Shown in pieces: positions 1 to 11,889 of a DNA stretch of 64,000 bases. Position 1 is the stretch's first letter. Every line of letters starts with the position of its first letter. Made by a program: the position numbers and the translations under genes. This DNA comes from Manis javanica (taxonomy: Eukaryota; Chordata; Mammalia; Pholidota; Manidae). The notes beneath the pieces are model-generated. The model saw only the letters and a list, made by a program, of their open reading frames with translations, was not told the DNA's origin and searched no databases. The stretch lies in contig NC_133163.1 in the NCBI RefSeq assembly GCF_040802235.1, forward strand, positions 43,438,501 to 43,502,500, in the 5' to 3' direction.

Positions 1-760
1 TACTGTCAATAATGCCACTATGAACATTTTTGTACAAGTTTCTGTGTGAATGTTTTCAATTCTCTTGGGCACATATCTAGAAGTGAAAATACTGGGTCAT
101 GTGCTATTTTACTTTTTGAAGAACTGCCAAATTATTTGTTCTGAAGTGGTTGCACCAATTTACAATCCCACCAACAGTGTGTGAGGGTTCCAATTTTTCA
201 ACACATTGTCAACACTTGTTACTATCTTTACTTTAGCCATCATAGTGGACATAAAACCATATCTCATGGTTTTAATTTGCATTTCTCTGATGCCTAATGA
301 TGTTGGGAATCTTTATGTGCATATTGGTCATTTGTACCTTCTTTGGAAAAATACTAAAATCTTTTGACTTTAAAGTTTATCTTTAAATGTCATTTTTATT
401 GATGAGTTGTATGAGTTCTTCATATATTCTGGATGTCTCTTTTCAGTTTTCTAATTTCCAAATAGTTCTCCCATTTTTTTACTTTCTTCACAGTATTCTT
501 TGATTCACATTTTAATATTGAAGTCCAATTTATTTTTGTTGCTTGTGGGTTATTTTTGAAGAAATCATTGGCTAATCCAAGGTCACATAGGTTTTCCTCT
601 AAGAATTCCATAGTTTTAGTTCTCTGATCCATTTGGGGGTAATTTTTATATATTGTGTGAGGCAGAGATCCAACTTCGTTGTTTTGTAAGTGGGTATCTA
701 GTTATCACAGCTCTGTTTGAAAATACTATTCTTACCTCATTGAATAGTCTTAGTACACTT
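1..760 (-). mobile_element. Old L1 fragment (ORF2 3' part / 3' UTR)
   Basis: Read on the minus strand, this stretch follows the 3' part of L1 ORF2. It includes the usual wording around the three-quarter point of the element and a short open frame at 420-632 with an FFKNNPQATKI-like peptide typical of L1 ORF2. Many substitutions and stops show it is old (L1M-type). It lies downstream of the PELI2 stop codon and is in the same orientation as the gene. The boundary near 760 is approximate. Confidence 0.75.
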
Positions 761-3700
761 GTCAAATGGGATGTATCTCACAATCGCAACTATGTTTTTC
801 TGTAACAGCACATTTTAAAATTCATAGCATCTTACTAGCTTTGACAAAGTATTGGAACACTTAACTCCTGAAATAAAAACCTATATAAATGTGTGGTGGT
901 TTTGGGGAAATGAAAAATCTATTTCTCTAAAATCGATTTCAATGCTAAGATTCTTGAATATCAATGTGATGAAAAAAGCCAAATACATATATTTTCTTAT
1001 GAAAGACATTAGTTTAAGGCTTGAAGGCTTACACACCAATCCTTTTGTTGAAACTGAATGAGTATTGTCACAGAAGTAGCAATATGACTATAATGCTCAT
1101 GAAGGAAATCCATTAATTCTATAAACCAGATTAAATTTTCCTAGAATTTAGATTTGACAGTGATGTAATGTCACAAGAAATAGTAATATAAACACCAAAG
1201 AAATTTTTTAAATAAAAAAATTAAGGGAATTTTCAGAATCCAGATTTAAACATATATTGTGCAGAATATTAAACAATAAGATCAACTGGGATCAATTTGG
1301 AAGTTTGAGAAATGCAAAAATCAAGACTAGTTTTGTATCAGCTTCCTACTGAGTGTCCTGATGAACCCAATGATAGCCACAGAGTCTGAAGACAATGATT
1401 CACAAACATACTGAGATCCATTTAATAGTTTTTGAAGATTTTTCCTGTAAAATGGCTTGTATTTCCACAGGTACAATAGTGAAGAAATAAACTTTTCAAT
1501 TTGACATGAAATATAAAAGAACAGTTTTACAAATATATCCATAAAATTTAACTGCTTTTAACACTATACATGGTAAATATGACCACCCTCTTAACTTCTA
1601 GACTATGTAGTACAGAAAAACAATCTGTCATCTCAGTTAAAAGGAACAACTTCCCTTCATCAACTTTACTTTTGTTTAGAAACAGTTAAGTAGAACTGGA
1701 AAAATATTTGCTTTTCCTTATCTTCCTCTATAAATTCTTCACAGGATGAAAATTTACTTGAGAGGATGTAAGTTTTACTAAAAAGAAATACTGAACCTTC
1801 TTTTGTTTTACTACTTCAATAATGCTTGCATTCTTTTAAAAACATCCTGAAGTCTCATTGGCCTATGACTGGGTCCTAAAGAAATGATAATAGAACTGTG
1901 CTCTATTGCCAGCACTGAAGGAGGAATGTCGGGCCCTCAGCCCATGAAGGCTAAATCATGGAGATATAAGATTGACAGCCAAGGGAACAGAGCTGGGTCT
2001 GGCTTACAATGAAGGTTCTGTGGTTTGTCTATCAGAAATTCCACCATTAGAAAACAAGATCGCATGAAGATACCTAGTTCTCAGCATTAACAACGCTGTG
2101 ATCACACATCCTTCCATGCAAATCCGAAGAAGAGAATGGCTTTAAAAAAGAAGTTGGTTGAAATATGGAACTGTAGGTAATGATCCTGTAATCTATGTTA
2201 AATTGAGGAGAAAACATGCTCCTTTTAAACTCTCAAAAGTGCCAAATAACAATACTGAGCTCTCAAATAGCAGGGGTTTGAGTTCATGTAAGCAAAAATA
2301 AAGCATTGAAGCTTTATGAAGAAAAGAGTTCTCCTCGACTTTCCTAATACAATATATGTAATAACTTCCCTACTGATACTGGAAATAAATTCTACTACAA
2401 TCATGTATGCCAGTTCCTGGCATATTTCTGCATTCAGATTCATTAGTCTCCTTAACGGAGCCCTTCAGTTTTCCAATGGCTTTCTCCTTTCTTTAAACCC
2501 TAACCCTGGAATTTTATAACCAGTTATACCACATGGCTTCCCTGAGGCACAAAGGTACCAAACCCTATAATTAAGTATTGAGGAATGATATATATATGCT
2601 ATTTATATTAAAATTAAAAATTTTGGGGGGCCACAGTTAGAAAAAAAGAAACTCACAAACCCAGGAAACTTAATACTTACTCTGCAGTGTGAACTGTAGC
2701 CCTTTTTGCAGAAAGGGGAACCAAATAAGGGGAATGTTGAATTTGTAACATGCATGACCTGGCACCATTGATTATTAATAATAAAAAAATTCCAGACTAG
2801 AAAAATATTCAGAGTGTATCCATCCACTCTGAATTTTTCTTTTTTTTTTTTTTGGTAGTAAAGTGACATAAACTGAAAAAAATGGGAATACATTGCTGGG
2901 GCTTCACTTCTGGAAACCTATTCACAAAAGGCATTTTGGTCAGACTGAGATCAAGATAACTGGTCAGCAATTTCTTATGTGTACACGTAGGGGAGTGGGA
3001 CTCACCCTTCAGTGTGATGGCAGCAAGACATAAAAACAAAAGTGACCTCTGAGAAATCACTTGTTCTGAACTATAGAGTTCTTTATTCTTACAAACTAAA
3101 TTGCTCTCACCTCCGGAAAAAAAAAACTCATTAGCCAAATTACAAGGGGATCTTCCTGGAAATGGCCAAGATGAACATGGGTTCTTTTCTGCAGATTTGC
3201 CACCTCCGTGTGGTGCCTTAGGTAAGCTGGGAGAGGACCTCACTTGGAAGTCAAGGAAAAGAGGTGCTGATAGAGGGCAGTACCCGTACCCTGTACCCCT
3301 TCCAAGAGCTTGGGAATTTATTAGCCAAATTACAACTTAGCTATCTGAGTTTACTGAAAGTCAGAAACTTTTCAGGTTGGAAGGTAACTATATTTTGGGG
3401 TGTATGTTGCATGTAGAACTATAGACCTTGAGCTACAATAGTCCTTGAAAGGGAATTAGATGATAACTTTCCTGAAAAAAAAAAAATGTTTTTGCTAGGT
3501 AAAATCCAGCCTTTCTAGATGCAAGACCATTTATTTACCTCACAGGATGCTTTTAGGGTATCAAGACTCCCTAAACCCAGACAGCAAGAAAAGGGACCCT
3601 GTGCTGCCTTTATCACTGTGGAACCCCAAGCAGCAAAGGCTGAAAAGAGAGGCTGTCAGTAAAAGCTAACCATTGGAGACTGGCTAGATCAAAAGGCATC

Positions 3701-5555
3701 CGATGTCTTATTCTAGGCAACTGCATGGCTCTCTTTCATTTTCTGCCTGCAGGTAGGTAAAATGCCAATGAAGGGACTGTTGTTGGATTTTCACATCACT
3801 TAAAAATTACCAGAACAAAAATGCCTCATCCTAAACAGTTATCTCCACTGAAAGTAAAGCTACTTTAACATGGAGAGGCTGAACATTTTATGTACTAAGT
3901 CAAATTAAGCAGTGGCCATCAAGAGTAATATATATCTTAATGTATCTTATCACTTTAAGGGAAAGGACATTCAAAATGGGTTAGAACGACTGAAAATAAG
4001 CAAAATATTTGCTGGTAAGCAAAACATGGAAAAACCAATTCAAATACGGATACAGTATATTAGAATCATATAAATTATATATCTTTATGGAGGTTAAAAA
4101 ATGTAGGACAGATCTGCAATGGTTGATTTACGAGGCTGTTAGTTTAAATAAATACTTGCCCCACGTGGTGGAGATCTACTCCCTCTCAGCCAGCCCTGGC
4201 AGTCTCATGTCCTAAAGGATCTTTACATTCTGGAAGAGTAATACTACTGGTACCGAGCACAGAGAATGAGCATCCAAGAATTATTATTCCAAATGAAATG
4301 AAACTAACAGAGAGGAATGGTGGAGCTCATATGAAATTCTGATTTAATTATTCCTCAGTAAACACTCATTTGCTCTCTTGAAATCAGGAATTTCAAATTA
4401 TCTCTGCAGATGTACCACTTGGTGTTGTGTATATCTAATGATCACATTTAAATTTAGTTTGATTTGCAAACATTTTCAAAATTTACAAGGCTCCATAAGC
4501 TGCAAGAGAAGGTGACAGATGGCAGAAAGGGAGTGAACAAAAACGACTGTAGCATTGTGTCATGTTGCTTTAGGCTTGCAATATTTTGCCTTTCTTAAGA
4601 AAGAAAAAAACCTTATGAAACCCCCACAAGTGATTCTGAAAAGTAAAATCTGATGTTTAATCACTCTTAAATCTTAAACAATTCAGTAAGCAAATAAATA
4701 AACTTGAGCTTATAGTACCTAGGCCAGGTTTCTGCTGCAGTAATCACCCAGAGTTAATGAATTTTTAAGAGGTGCTACATTTGAATCTAACAGTTTTAAC
4801 CACACAAGGTGCATATCAGGGAAAGACCATATTAGACAGAAGTCACAAAAGGCCGACTAAAAAGTTATGGAAGATTCTTTGTTTGAAATGTTAAGGTATT
4901 TGATGGATGTGTGTATAAAGTAATTCAATTTCTCTGAAGCTAAAAGAAGAAAACATGACAGCATATGAATGCTCTAATCCCCCCCCAAGAAAAATATATC
5001 CAAAAAATCCCCCAGATTTTAAAATAACCGCCTGTGCCTAAGGTTATATCTTGTGCACCAACCACGTATTATAGGGCCGCTCCTTTGGTTTCGGTCAGAT
5101 TCTAGCCTATATCAAGTACTTCCAGACACTGCATGTCTTTCAGTTACACTTACATCACACAGCATGGAAGGTTGCACATTAAGAGCCAACAACTTTTGAA
5201 TAAATTTTTTCTACAGTGGTAAAATAAGATATAAAGTCTTGTCCAAATTTACAAAGGAAAACACTTGTTTAAAAATCCAAGGTTAAAATAAAAGCACGGC
5301 ATTTTAAATCCAATTACTACAAAGATATTATGGTTTAATCAAGCAGATTTCAATGACAATGCTGTTGTTCTGAGCATGCAACACACCACTGGCATCTTCT
5401 GTTCCTGGCATATTTCATCACTGTGCCCCATCTTTTTTCCCAGCCTCAGGACCCCCTCCATTAATAAACAGCATTATAAAAAGGTAAAATCTAGAGTTAG
5501 TGGCAAAATCTTCACAGTAACTTGTTAATTAAATTGTAGATGGCTGTTAAGGGCA
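761..5555 (-). other. PELI2: PELI2 3' UTR and 3' flank (end not fixed)
   Basis: This block follows the PELI2 stop codon directly and holds no recognisable transposon, in contrast to the rest of the window. That fits a long 3' UTR, which is known for PELI2 transcripts, although the true end cannot be read from sequence alone. Minus-strand AATAAA hexamers occur at 3530-3535, 3317-3322 and 3082-3087, and an ATTAAA at 1421-1426. Any of these could serve as a polyadenylation signal. Short open frames here lack family resemblance. A T-run at about 2839-2854 is the only clear simple repeat. The 3' UTR assignment is inference from position. Confidence 0.55.
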
Positions 5556-6122
5556 TCAGTCAACTGGCCCTTGGAAAATTAATTTGATGCAGTTCTGTTC
5601 CCCAGCCAGCTGTGTGGCACAGAAAGGGCAGGCAGCATGAAATGCGTGAGTTCCATGAGGCAACGGAATCTGAGACCAATATTTTGCAGACTTCTCTGAG
5701 CACACGTGTCCACAAGGTGTAAAAGCATGAGTTGGTGGTCCTGCATCTACATAAAACCCTGCCTCGCAGCCAAGCCAGAGAGGTACGTAGGGGCCCACAG
5801 TCCTGCACATGGGACACTCCCTCTCGTTGGCCTCAGTGTCGCTCCGATGACCCCAGTTGTGGTACCCGTGCACATGGCCACAGCTGAGGTATGCCCAGGG
5901 CTGCTTCTCCTCTACCACCTCTTTCCTGTTGATGCTGGGGAAGGCCAAGGTATTGAGCCCTACAGGACACTGCGGCCGGGCGGCATTGATCTCCTGACGG
6001 AGGGCTTCAATGTGTTTCTGAGTTGGAGTGTGAAAAAGGCCATCAGCTGTTCTCCAGAGAAGAGTGGCCCCACACAGGTCAATGAGGGAGCCATCCTGCA
6101 GGACGTTGGTCTCACTTTCCAC
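5556..6122 (-). CDS. PELI2: PELI2 last coding exon: end of FHA region and RING-like E3 domain
   Basis: Pellino proteins are cytosolic E3 ubiquitin ligases that bind phosphorylated IRAK kinases in Toll/IL-1 receptor signalling. This exon encodes 188 residues (about 233-420 of PELI2) plus the TGA stop at 5556-5558. It opens with VESETNVLQDG straight after a TAG acceptor at 6123-6125, so GTG here is an internal valine codon and not a start. The C-terminal half carries the Pellino RING-like cysteine pattern: a CGHVHGYHNWG motif (from Cys313), ECPMC (Cys335, Cys338), CGHVC (Cys369, Cys373) and CPFC (Cys397, Cys400). The protein ends in FQGPVD. I assign PELI2 rather than PELI1 or PELI3 from paralogue-specific stretches such as VVEEKQPWAYLSCGH and GEQNCIKLIFQGP, compared from memory. 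The frame is fully open with no damaging change. Confidence 0.96.
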   Translation of the reverse strand: MESETNVLQDGSLIDLCGATLLWRTADGLFHTPTQKHIEALRQEINAARPQCPVGLNTLAFPSINRKEVVEEKQPWAYLSCGHVHGYHNWGHRSDTEANERECPMCRTVGPYVPLWLGCEAGFYVDAGPPTHAFTPCGHVCSEKSAKYWSQIPLPHGTHAFHAACPFCATQLAGEQNCIKLIFQGPVD

Positions 6123-6924
6123 CTACAAGTTTGACAGACATGCCTTTAAAAGCAAAATTCAGCAAATTATGCCAACATTCTTTCCTCTCAAAATAAACAA
6201 AAATCATCTTTCAAGTAAACACAGGGAAAAGTTTATTACAATGCCTCCAAAAAACAGGACTCAGGGAGTAACTTAGCCTCCCTGAGACCCCATCGTCTAT
6301 TTGAACACTGGATTTAATACACATACAATATACACAAAGTCCTCAGTGCAAATACATCTAGCTTTACCTGTTCCATGAATGTAGTGGTTATTTTAATAAA
6401 CTTCACAAATCTTCTTAAAGTCTTATTTTTCCTCAATAACACAATTACTCCTTGATCTCAAGGGACAGGAAATAGCCTACTGGCCTATCCAGGGAAGGCT
6501 CATTCACCTCAAACAGAGCCAATCCAGGAGACCCTTGTGGATCCAGCAGTAACTGCAGAAGTAGTCCAATGACACCCCTGCTGACCCTTAGTTCATACGA
6601 TCCATCATTTAATTCCTAAGGGTTGGAGTGGAAGTGTTCACAGTCAGCCTTCATTTTCAAAGGCTGGCTATGCCCCGTACACCATGTGCTTACAGGACTG
6701 ATTAGAGTTGATGAGAAGTACAGCTAAACATGGTCAACAGGAATGAGATCACTACCTCCAAGTGCCACAAGTGTTCTAAGTCCTGTGGGTACAAGTTCTA
6801 TAAAACTTCGCCTTCATCCTGAAGAGTCATGTTCTCTAGTAGCAGGAGGCAGACATCCTGGAGCCTGGAGCCAGCGAAGGTCAATGAGGTGCTGAAGGGG
6901 CTGTGTGAGGCCACATCACCACAG

Positions 6925-7160
6925 GGGCGCAGAGCATGGGCTCCTGAGCTTCCTGCTCTGGTTTGAATCCCAGCCCTGTCACTTATTGGCTTCTATGACC
7001 TTGGGCAATTACTTAAGCACCCCATGCCTCAGTTTCCCCTTCTGCAAAGTGAGATAAGGAGACTGTGAAGGTTAAATAACGTAATACGAATAACTTTCTT
7101 AAAACATTGTCTGGCTTGCAGTAAGCACTAGTTAATGTTTGCTATTCCTTTGATGATGAT
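6925..7160 (+). repeat. MIR SINE
   Basis: The block reads like the MIR consensus. It has the 'gaatcccagccctgtcactta' style core, 'gaccttgggcaa' followed by 'cctcagtttcccc', then 'ctggcttgcagtaagcac' near the 3' end. It is old and diverged, nearly full length, and antisense to PELI2. Confidence 0.85.
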
Positions 7161-8039
7161 AGTAGGTCAGAAATGGTTTTTAAGAAGGGTTTCCCTTGAA
7201 CAGAGATTTGAAAAAGATGTTAGGAGTCGGTGTGTGGGATAGAAGACATACCTGAAAGAAGCACAAGAAGGAATGTGCATTCAAGGGGCAACAAGGAGTT
7301 CGAAAGATTCAACAGACAGCTGAAAATGGCTGGATGGAGCCCATATGTTGGGGGGCAGAGCAAGAGACTCTGGCTGCAATTTTGGCTTCATATACCCAAA
7401 GGGGATCAGCGGTGAGTTTTAGGCAGCTATAGAAGAACAGGTTTGCCTTTCCAAAAGGTCATACCCAGAAGTGTGAAGAATGGGTTGGATGGGTGTAAGA
7501 CAAGAGGTGAGGAGACACAGAGGTTCTGTCTCCAGTGCACCCTGACAAAAGTACCAGCGGGAACAGACAAGAGGACAGGTACTGAACAGGAGGAATTAGA
7601 CCTGGCAGCCCTTAGCTCCTGATTTGAGGAAAAAACACTTTTATGTATTTGGCTTTCCTGTGTATTGAGAATGGGGCTTCCCACCAACAGGGAATATAGG
7701 AAAAATGACAGATTTGAGGAAAAGACAGTTAGTCTGGTTTGGGGGTATAGAATCGGAGTGTTGTGCAGTGTGAGAGGTGGTAATGCACAGAAGGCACACG
7801 TGACTGCAGCTTGGGTGACAGACCTGGCTTAGGGAAGCATGTCTGGGATTTATCACCGAAGAGAAGCCCCGCGAGTGGGTGAGACTGCCCAGGCAGTGTC
7901 CTGGGCATGGTGGCAGAGAAGGCCAAGGACAGAGCCAGGAGCACAGCCCACCAAGGCTGGGGCAGAGGAAAAGAACTGTGTAAAGGGAAGAGAGGTATGT
8001 GTGGGAGGAGAAAAATTGTGTCACTCTTTGGCTCAAGGG

Positions 8040-8360
8040 ACTTGGCTGGCTCTGCACTGTTCTCAGGATCAAGCTCAAACTTAAAAGTTCATTCACTGTG
8101 TGGCCAGTTGACATGAGCATGAATGAAGGCCACCCTACGCCAAGGATGCTGTGTTTGAGCCTGTATGCACACTCTTGGAATGCCCACAGACACACTCACA
8201 AGTACCCTCTGTCTAGCATTCTCTGTCACAGTACACCCAGCCCAAGTCTGGCAAACTCCCACACCCACCCCACTGGCCTGGGAAACTCTGCCCCATCATT
8301 CAGGTCTCACTCGGATGTCACTTTGCCTGGAGTTTTCCTTTAATGAAGAAAGCAGCCCCT
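8040..8360 (+). repeat. LINE-2 fragment
   Basis: The order of landmarks follows the L2 3' region: 'ctggaatgccc'-like wording, then a 'catcattcaggtctcactc' segment, then 'gatgtcacttt'. It is diverged and antisense to PELI2. Boundaries are approximate. Confidence 0.6.
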
Positions 8361-9754
8361 CCCTAATAATAAAGAACCAAATATTGCTAGTTAAAAAAAG
8401 TTAAGGTCCCAAGAAAATGATAAAGCGTACTCTTGGAAAGGACAAACAGGTGACCCTGAGCCCTTTCAAGTGGCCTTTTTAAAGTCTGAAGTTCCCTCCT
8501 CACCCCACCCCCACACTGAGTACCCCATGGTCTCCTGCCTGGTACCCTGACCTGACAGGGCATCCTGAGGCTCCCTTCCCTTCTGACACAGGTCACTCTC
8601 AGAGAAGGTCTCATCTCAGCCTGCACCTGTGCTGAGAACTCTGATGTGGTGAGAAAGTGGGATCTGGTAGTGGCCATCCTGTGGAACAGCCCTTTCTTTC
8701 CTTCCTACAGGGAAGTTCTTGGTAAAAACACCTTATCACAAATTTGGGTCTATGGTCTGTTACAGTAATATTATAAAGTGTTATCAACAAGATAAAGGAA
8801 CAGGACGGAATTCAAAGTTTATTTGCCTGTTTTGTTTTTTGTTTTTATTCAGGGGGTTAAGCTCCTGGAAAGGCATATCCTCCACATTTAATTAATTATG
8901 TTCATCAAATACAAAGTACCAAGGCTCTATCACACTTGGTGCAATGATGAGACCATGGCAATTTGCTGTTAACAACACATCAGTATATACTGATTCACAT
9001 TTAATGCTGAGTAAAATATTAATACAAAACCTTTTATCAGCACAAGCTTCACACTGAGGAGGCATCTACTACTTTAATAAAAAACAAACATCTGGACTTC
9101 TAGAAGATCACTGTATTCTCCAAACTTTTATGATGAATTACAAAAGAGTACTGCCAGAGACTGCTCCCAAAATCTAATCTCCAGATAGACAAAATTTATA
9201 TCAAATGCTACCAGCAACATGTACAGGGACAAAGTGTCATAAACTGAAACAGAAGCTCAAAGAATCAGTAGGTTTTCAACTTGGACAAACTGTTTTCCAG
9301 GTAAACAGGGAGTGGGGGTCCAGGGGAGGATGGGTCCTTTCATCCCCACAGTATCTCCCACAAACCCAAGATCAGATTGACAGAAGCCTGGAAACCTTTA
9401 TTGTTGGCCAGGTCAACTATACACTATCAAACAGAACAACACAACTTTATGTAATCTAAGGGACTAACTCCAAAATTAGTCTATAATGCAACGCATTAAC
9501 ACAAGCTCTTCCTGGATTTCTTTTCAGTAACACCATAAACTTCTCTGGCTCACACAGCTGCCTGAGCTGAGTCAATGCACAATCACCAGGCGGGCAACAC
9601 TCATCCTGTGATGTGCCCTCCTGGACAACCAGTCCTTGGCGGATTCCCATGTATACTTCACAGTGACCCAGGGAGGCCAATGCTCCTGTGTAAACAGTCC
9701 CAGGTGACACCCCGGTGTTACTCCCCACAAGATGGTACTGAGTACCAGTGTAGA

Positions 9755-9990
9755 GTCCAGACCCTGAATCAGGAAGCCCTGAGTCTTAATCTCATGTGCT
9801 GCCACCTCCTAACTCCATGGCATTGGGCAATATTTAACTTCTCTGTGACACACCTTCCTCATCCATAAACTGAGGATGATTTCACTTCCCTGACAAGGTT
9901 TCTGTGTACGTTAAATGAGCTAATTCAGCGCCTGCACCCAGCAAGCATTTACTCACCGTTTACTGTTGCTATTCTAATGATGAATAACAG
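9755..9990 (+). repeat. MIR SINE
   Basis: A second MIR-like block contains the central 'attgggcaa...tttaacttctctgtg...ctcatccataaactgaggatga' order and a 3' part with 'aaatgagctaattca' and 'cagcaagca'. It is diverged, with the same orientation as the copy at 6925-7160. Confidence 0.8.
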
Positions 9991-11149
9991 TTTGGCCAAC
10001 TTAGGTCAGTTTTGCAAAAAATCACCTTAGAATCACAAACAAAAAAACTGCTTTCACATTCTCTTTCCTATTTACAATCTCCTGAAAAGTATTTAAACCA
10101 AGTTTATTGAGTTAGCTTAGCTTTTCTTAGGAAGCGCTTCTTATATTCACTCTGTTATGATGCTCCAAGGCTGGGCTTTACTATAAAATGCAAAGGCTGT
10201 ATCTGTAGCTCAATAATGGTGTAAAATAGAAATAAAAATAAAAATAACAATGCTCCAAAAATAAACATCCAGTAGAGAATAGCAAACCAGGTTAGTAAAA
10301 CAGTCCACCATTTTTTCTCTCTTAGAAATATTTAGTTATCATCTTGCTGAAAAATGTTAGATCACTATGTGCTTTTCTATGGGGGTTTTGAAGAAAACAT
10401 TTGTTCTCTCTTAGTCTAACTTCTACCTAGCAATTAATTAGAATTACCAGAGTGGAAAGTTCACTGAGAACCTTTGGTCTGTGCAAGATCAGAAACCCTA
10501 AGCTTCTCATTGAAGGGACTGTAATTGTTCTCCATAGGAGAAAGGGTTAAAAAAACCAACTGCTTTATTTGGGATCAGTAGTAATATTTATAGGAAAATA
10601 TTAACATGTCAAGTCAATGCACCATATGAATTATTTCAAGTAAAAAGCTTTAGCTATGATTTGGTGAATTAATTATATAGGGAATATGCATTTGTTTCTT
10701 ACTATGAAGTCAAGAAAAGCTAACTTAGTTATCTTTTAGTTCCAGGAAGTCTACTATATAATTCTGTAATTCATAATTTTCATTAATTAGTTGTTGGGCT
10801 GTTCAGGATTTTTCTAAATAAGCAAAGTTTTACACTAAAAATATATTCACTCTTCTTAAAGTGAATTTAAGTACAATTTGTGGTGAAGAACATCATGAAA
10901 GATTATGCTCTTGAAGTAAGGAACAAAAAGATCATTTTCTTCTACCATGGGAAAAGCTTAATCACATTAAAGGCAATAGGCTCATTTCCCTCTTATTTTT
11001 GTAAGTAACTACAGAATTCTCATTCTCCTGGGTCAGTGGTACATAGCACTTGCACCTGTACTAAGGTTTTGAATTTCAGAGGAAGAAAATGACAGGCCTT
11101 AAGTTAATTTTTATACTATAGTACATTTTCCAGAGTGAAGTCTACTCAC

Positions 11150-11338
11150 CAGCTTTCCCCTTTGCTGGGCCGACCTGGTTTCTCTCAAGGTGTACACATC
11201 TCCACAGACAGAGATCTCCCGCCAGACACCAGGCTGGGACTCTTCAGTGAAGCCCCCTCTTGGATGCATCACCAGGACACCATTAGTAGTGAGCCCATCC
11301 ATGTGGCCATCGGGATTTTTCCATTTTGCTGCTTTTTC
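11150..11338 (-). CDS. PELI2: PELI2 coding exon (residues about 170-232, FHA domain)
   Basis: This 63-codon, phase-0 exon starts with EKAAKWKNPDG after a pyrimidine-rich tract and CTCTAG acceptor (AG at 11340-11339) and ends with RSAQQRGKL before a GTGAGT donor at 11149-11144. It contributes part of the FHA domain that recognises phosphothreonine in IRAK partners. The segment MDGLTTNGVL holds the Thr-Asn pair corresponding to Thr187 and Asn188, which I recall as phosphopeptide-contacting in Pellino2 structural work. The following GGFTEESQPGVWREI and CGDVYTLRE stretches match PELI2 rather than PELI1, which I recall as having NGFTEDSKPG and CGNVF. The reading frame is intact and joins seamlessly to the exon ending at 16649. 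Confidence 0.96.
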
Positions 11339-11889
11339 CTAGAGAGCAGACCACAGAACAGAAAAAGTACTTAAAACGAAGGGATTCTATAATCTCTTTA
11401 AAATATTAGGTAGGAGCAGAGAAAAGTGATGCATTTTCATTTCCTATTTAAAGCTAATAATCAAAAAGACAAAATATGCAATTATTCCAACAATATGAAA
11501 GAAGTGCTAAAATGGATGAATGACTTATCACTGGATATGCATTCATCTGAGAAGATATTATATTCATCTCAGAAGCCTAAAAACAGAAAGGAAGAAAAGA
11601 TCCTGATGGCTTGGCCTCTCCTTCAGAGATTCTTTTAAAATCCCCCAGGAGATTACAGGAATCTACTATGTGCTGTTCATTTCTATTTGTGCAATGTCTT
11701 CATCCTATTAGGTACAAATGCTTTATATGCACTCATTATCTGGGAAGTATATAGAAGGAAGAAGGAAAAAAAGAATTTTTATTGAAATACAAAATTTCAA
11801 AAATTGTTAAGCTAACAAGTTGTGGCCACTGTATTTTCATACAAATCAATGTTTATATCTTCAAAGATGGAAGGCAAAGGAAGCTTGAT

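Larger units (their letters stand above)
6123..11149 (-). other. PELI2: PELI2 intron between the last two coding exons (about 5.0 kb)
   Basis: The intron begins with GTGAGT at 11149-11144 and ends with TAG at 6125-6123 when read on the minus strand. It contains two MIR copies and an L2 piece, annotated separately. The stretches 6130-6920, 7165-8030, 8365-9750 and 9995-11100 hold nothing I can identify. The longest open frame in the intron (7641-8195, minus, 184 codons) has low-complexity Ser/Leu/Pro/Cys-rich composition and no recognisable domain. Confidence 0.85.

Noticed and set aside
2809..3243. 144-codon minus-strand frame in the putative 3' UTR
   Set aside because: It includes a poly-Lys run from a T-tract and no recognisable domain; chance is most likely.
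5706..6134. 142-codon plus-strand frame
   Set aside because: It lies opposite the PELI2 last exon and is an antisense by-product of its codon usage.
7641..8195. 184-codon open frame on the minus strand
   Set aside because: It is low-complexity Ser/Leu/Pro/Cys-rich, overlaps an L2 piece, has no recognisable domain and lies inside a PELI2 intron.
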